Positions 61,811 through 63,644 of a DNA stretch of 63,644 nt are shown one piece after another. The stretch is from a virus. The DNA lies in the IMG/VR virus record IMGVR_UViG_3300050821_007791, positions 1 to 63,644 of that record; one strand, 5' to 3'. Positions within the stretch are counted from its first letter, which is position 1. Each line of letters starts with the position of its first letter. The notes beneath the pieces are model-generated. The model did not search any database. It saw nothing but the letters and a program-made list of their open reading frames with translations, and was not told where the DNA came from. The translations under genes were made by a program, and so were the position numbers.

Positions 61811-62094
61811 GTCGTGACGCCCTCCCGCTTCTCACGTAACGCCTTACGCTTGCGTCCGCCTCTCATGGACGACGCCTTCGCCGTTCTCCGCTCATCGCAA
61901 TACACACACTGCCCCTTTGGGGCGTACGAACGTCCGTCGCGCTTCGCTACGGGCGTACAGAATGACGCCGCCTCCGTCCACCCCAAACGAAAGAGACGAA
62001 AGCAAAGAACGTTGTACGGAATGCCTAAACGTCGAGCCACGTCAATGAGCGGCTCGCGTTTGCCAAAGTATTCCGTGAAACGCTTAATGTTCAT
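61807..62094 (-). CDS. Small HTH-like protein
   Basis: 95 residues. FTEYFGKREPLIDVARRLGI then PYNVLCFRLFRLGWTEAASF is a simple helix-turn-helix. A CVYCDERRTAK zinc pair and a strongly basic tail (RGGRKRKALREKRE) follow. DNA binding inferred. Confidence 0.65.
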   Translation of the reverse strand: MNIKRFTEYFGKREPLIDVARRLGIPYNVLCFRLFRLGWTEAASFCTPVAKRDGRSYAPKGQCVYCDERRTAKASSMRGGRKRKALREKREGVTT

Positions 62095-62103
62095 GTGAGT
62101 CGC

Positions 62104-62652
62104 TTAGGAAGGAGGCTGGCAGGAGCGCTTGTGGCGCTCGATTGCCGAGTCTCTCGCCCGCTCCAAGTCTACGCCCTCCATCCGCGAGTACGGATCAATG
62201 AGCGTTTTATATATAAACGCATCGCTCGCGTCCCGCTCTTGCTCGGCTTTCTCGGTGCTGATATTTTTGACGCGCACAATTCCAGAAACAGGATCTTCGA
62301 ACGCATCAAAGCCAGCGTTCCGCACGGCGTCGAGCAATTCTTTATGGTTCCCTGTGGCCTGGGTGATGGCGGCGGCGCATTGAATGAACTTCGCGGAATC
62401 CCGCAGGTACGGTTCGGGATGCGTAGTACGAGTGGCCATCTCGCGTTGGTCCGCCGCTTTCTCGTTCAGCCAGCGCGCCAGCTCTGCCGGTGTCGGGGTG
62501 TCAGGCATGGTCGGTGCAGGCTTAGATTTGCCGGTTCCTTGACAATCCGGGCATTGCTCGCTCCAAAAGTCGCTACGCTCCCCATGGTACATACGCTCGC
62601 AGTGAACATTTCCAGTTCCGCTACACCGCTTACATTGCGCGAGGTCAGCCAT
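62104..62652 (-). CDS. DnaJ-type zinc-finger protein
   Basis: 182 residues. CKRCSGTGNV...CPDCQGTGKS at residues 7-42 is a pair of CxxCxGTG knuckles, as in DnaJ. The rest is helical (PTPAELARWLNEKAADQREM) with no recognised domain. A chaperone or nucleic-acid adaptor role is possible. It overlaps the gene before it by eight bases. Confidence 0.68.
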   Translation of the reverse strand: MADLAQCKRCSGTGNVHCERMYHGERSDFWSEQCPDCQGTGKSKPAPTMPDTPTPAELARWLNEKAADQREMATRTTHPEPYLRDSAKFIQCAAAITQATGNHKELLDAVRNAGFDAFEDPVSGIVRVKNISTEKAEQERDASDAFIYKTLIDPYSRMEGVDLERARDSAIERHKRSCQPPS

Positions 62653-62896
62653 GCTCTACTCCTCCGTCACTCCGATAGGGCGGAAGAAACGTCATAATGC
62701 GGCCAAACCCACGATGGTAAATGGCGTACATGGGACTCCCAAACAAAACGACCTTGTGTAACTCCGTCCCGCGACGATCCGCTAACGGTTGACCAACACG
62801 ACACATCTCGTGTAATCGGGCGAGATCGCCGTCCGTCAGGCGTACCTGATAACGAGACAACGCACGTTTACAGGCGTGAGCGCACAATCGTGTCAT
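62645..62896 (-). CDS. Hypothetical small protein
   Basis: 83 residues. SRYQVRLTDGDLARLHEMCR, KVVLFGSPMYAIYHRGFGRI and MTFLPPYR; the pattern 'RLTxxDxxxxxxxxxxG...xxVVxxG..xxxvYxxxxxxIxTfLP' is shared with short phage proteins of unknown function. Its start lies within the end of the truncated GIY-YIG gene. Confidence 0.6.
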   Translation of the reverse strand: MTRLCAHACKRALSRYQVRLTDGDLARLHEMCRVGQPLADRRGTELHKVVLFGSPMYAIYHRGFGRIMTFLPPYRSDGGVEHG

Positions 62897-63098
62897 TGGT
62901 TGATATGCCTATCTTTAACGGACCCTCTCGGCGGGAGCCGATGATGTAGACGTGCCGCCCAGAGCTTTCGTCCGCAGAACCATCCTCACCCACGCCGATA
63001 AGCTCAGACCCGTCAGGTCCGCCTCCGCCTGGAACGCCCGCCGCTCCAGGTCCGTCACCCGTATTTTCAATGTCTGTGGCCTCATCTGTCCCACGCAC
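62868..63098 (-). CDS. Truncated GIY-YIG protein
   Basis: 76 residues from GTG at 63098 (GGAGAG upstream). After a disordered Gly/Glu-rich N-terminus, HVYIIGSRREGPLKIGIST gives the first two strands (the Y-I/G motif) of a T5orf172-type GIY-YIG nuclease, but the domain ends there, with the conserved Arg and Glu absent. No remnant is visible in other frames, so a deletion is likely. First gene of the leftward packaging block. Confidence 0.55.
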   Translation of the reverse strand: MRGTDEATDIENTGDGPGAAGVPGGGGPDGSELIGVGEDGSADESSGRHVYIIGSRREGPLKIGISTNDTIVRSRL

Positions 63099-63126
63099 GA
63101 CCTACACTCTCCGTGAAAATCGCTAC

Positions 63127-63155
63127 TGTGTAGCCCATACGTGGCTACAACGCAA
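63127..63155 (-). promoter_or_regulatory. Leftward promoter with dyad in the spacer
   Basis: Minus strand TTGCGT (63155-63150), a 17-bp spacer, and TACACA (63132-63127). The spacer holds the inverted repeat GTAGCC/GGCTAC (63130-63148), a likely repressor site. Confidence 0.45.
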
Positions 63156-63581
63156 GCGGAATCGTACGAGCGGACGAACGATCGTCAGCGGGAGTAATGA
63201 CTGCGGCGTAATGTCGCGACTCGTGCGCGGATTCTTTTGGGGCGGGTGATGGGGTGCCGCCCCACCCGCAGCGCGCACCGTCCCATCAGCCATTCCAACA
63301 CACAACGAACGAGCGTTCGCTCTACGCCATGACGACATGCGCGTAAGGGCCATTATGGGAAATCGCTCGCTAAGCCATTGATATCATTCATGTGCGGCGT
63401 TGGGCGATCGTCATGGCGTGACGCTCGACACAATATGTTGTGTCGCGTCAACGATTCACAGGATGCCTCTAGGACGCTCTACGGACGTCCGTGGCGAGCA
63501 AAAACGCGGGCGCTACCAGGGAGCGGGCGAATGAACGGACGCTGTGGAGCACAAGCGCATGCCCGTGGTAGGTTCTCAACC
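63156..63581. other. Non-coding regulatory region with palindromes
   Basis: No gene is supportable between the leftward promoter at 63155 and the ATG at 63582. It contains the 20-bp palindrome CGACACAATATGTTGTGTCG (63426-63445, 8-bp arms), the 12-bp palindrome ACGGACGTCCGT (63481-63492), and a strong stem GCGGGT...ACCCGC at 63243-63269 enclosing GGGG/CCCC. The region is the likely control region, and possibly an origin, near the genome ends. Confidence 0.5.
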
Positions 63582-63644
63582 ATGCCATACGACATAGCGC
63601 CGTCCGTCCTTTCGGACAACTCTATCGCTCAGAGCCCTCCGTCC
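63582..63644 (+). CDS. N-terminus of the junction-spanning HTH gene
   Basis: ATG at 63582 begins MPYDIAPSVLSDNSIAQS and stays open through the terminal repeat. After closing the circle it continues in the same frame to the stop at 410-412. The start shares MP[YF]D with the small-protein set at 4431, 4738 and 14876-16871. GGTAGG lies upstream. Confidence 0.5.
   Translation, partial: MPYDIAPSVLSDNSIAQSPPS
63602..63644. repeat. Terminal direct repeat, right copy
   Basis: Identical to positions 1-43. Together the copies indicate a closed circular or terminally redundant contig. Confidence 0.9.

Noticed and set aside
63123-63353. 76-residue leftward frame near the genome end
   Set aside because: Low-complexity and basic, with no ribosome site, and it covers the leftward promoter at 63127-63155.

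Overview
The window is an essentially complete genome (63.6 kb) of a tailed, probably short-tailed (podovirus-like) phage. The first 43 bases are repeated exactly as the last 43, and an HTH-type reading frame is only complete when the ends are joined (start 63582, stop 412), so the contig is best read as a closed circle. Host clues point to an alphaproteobacterium: a GcrA-like DNA-binding protein, DUF1064/DUF932/DUF6197-like accessory genes, high GC and sigma70-type TTGACA promoters. This host call is an inference, not a match. I see no integrase, tRNA, CRISPR array, DNA polymerase, primase, replicative helicase or recognisable endolysin.

Layout. (1) 63.6/0.0-2.2 kb: a junction-spanning HTH gene (+), then small leftward genes including a DUF932 protein and two ribbon-helix-helix-like regulators, with palindromic operators. 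(2) 2.3-12.7 kb: early, mostly rightward array of small genes, an Ala/Tyr/Asp repeat protein, XRE-type regulators, an AAA+ ATPase, a lipoprotein, a strongly structured non-coding region with a small-RNA-like unit, and a GGQ release-factor-like gene. A short leftward block (4.2-5.2 kb) is driven from back-to-back promoters. (3) 12.6-14.8 kb leftward: replication-like protein, DUF1937, DNA methyltransferase, DUF1064 nuclease and a YdaS/Cro-like regulator with a predicted leaderless transcript. (4) 14.8-22.5 kb rightward: paralogous MPFDG/DUF6197-like proteins, a ParB-like protein, OB-fold/SSB-like, DUF1367 and DUF968-like DNA-metabolism genes, broken up by HNH endonucleases. (5) 45.3-22.5 kb leftward: tiny basic ORF, scaffold, major capsid, tail tube proteins, tail fibre, a two-domain glycosyltransferase, a cobalamin-type radical SAM enzyme, GNAT-like proteins, ejection proteins and small membrane proteins (lysis candidates). 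(6) 45.4-51.4 kb rightward: an island with a regulator, 2OG dioxygenase, alpha/beta hydrolase and four CgeB-like glycosyltransferases (one truncated). (7) 63.1-51.4 kb leftward: small regulators, a nucleotidyltransferase, terminase large subunit, portal, further virion proteins, ending in a GDP-fucose-synthase-like epimerase.

The most striking feature is that the rightward glycan/oxidation island (6) sits inside the virion module and separates terminase and portal from scaffold and capsid. Together with the radical SAM enzyme, the dual glycosyltransferase, the nucleotidyltransferase and the epimerase, it suggests a phage-encoded pathway that builds and decorates a glycan, perhaps on virion proteins, DNA or the host surface. 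Homing endonucleases of HNH, LAGLIDADG and GIY-YIG type (several intact, two broken) sit at stop/start overlaps throughout. Most genes are packed with ATGA or TAATG overlaps, indicating translational coupling.
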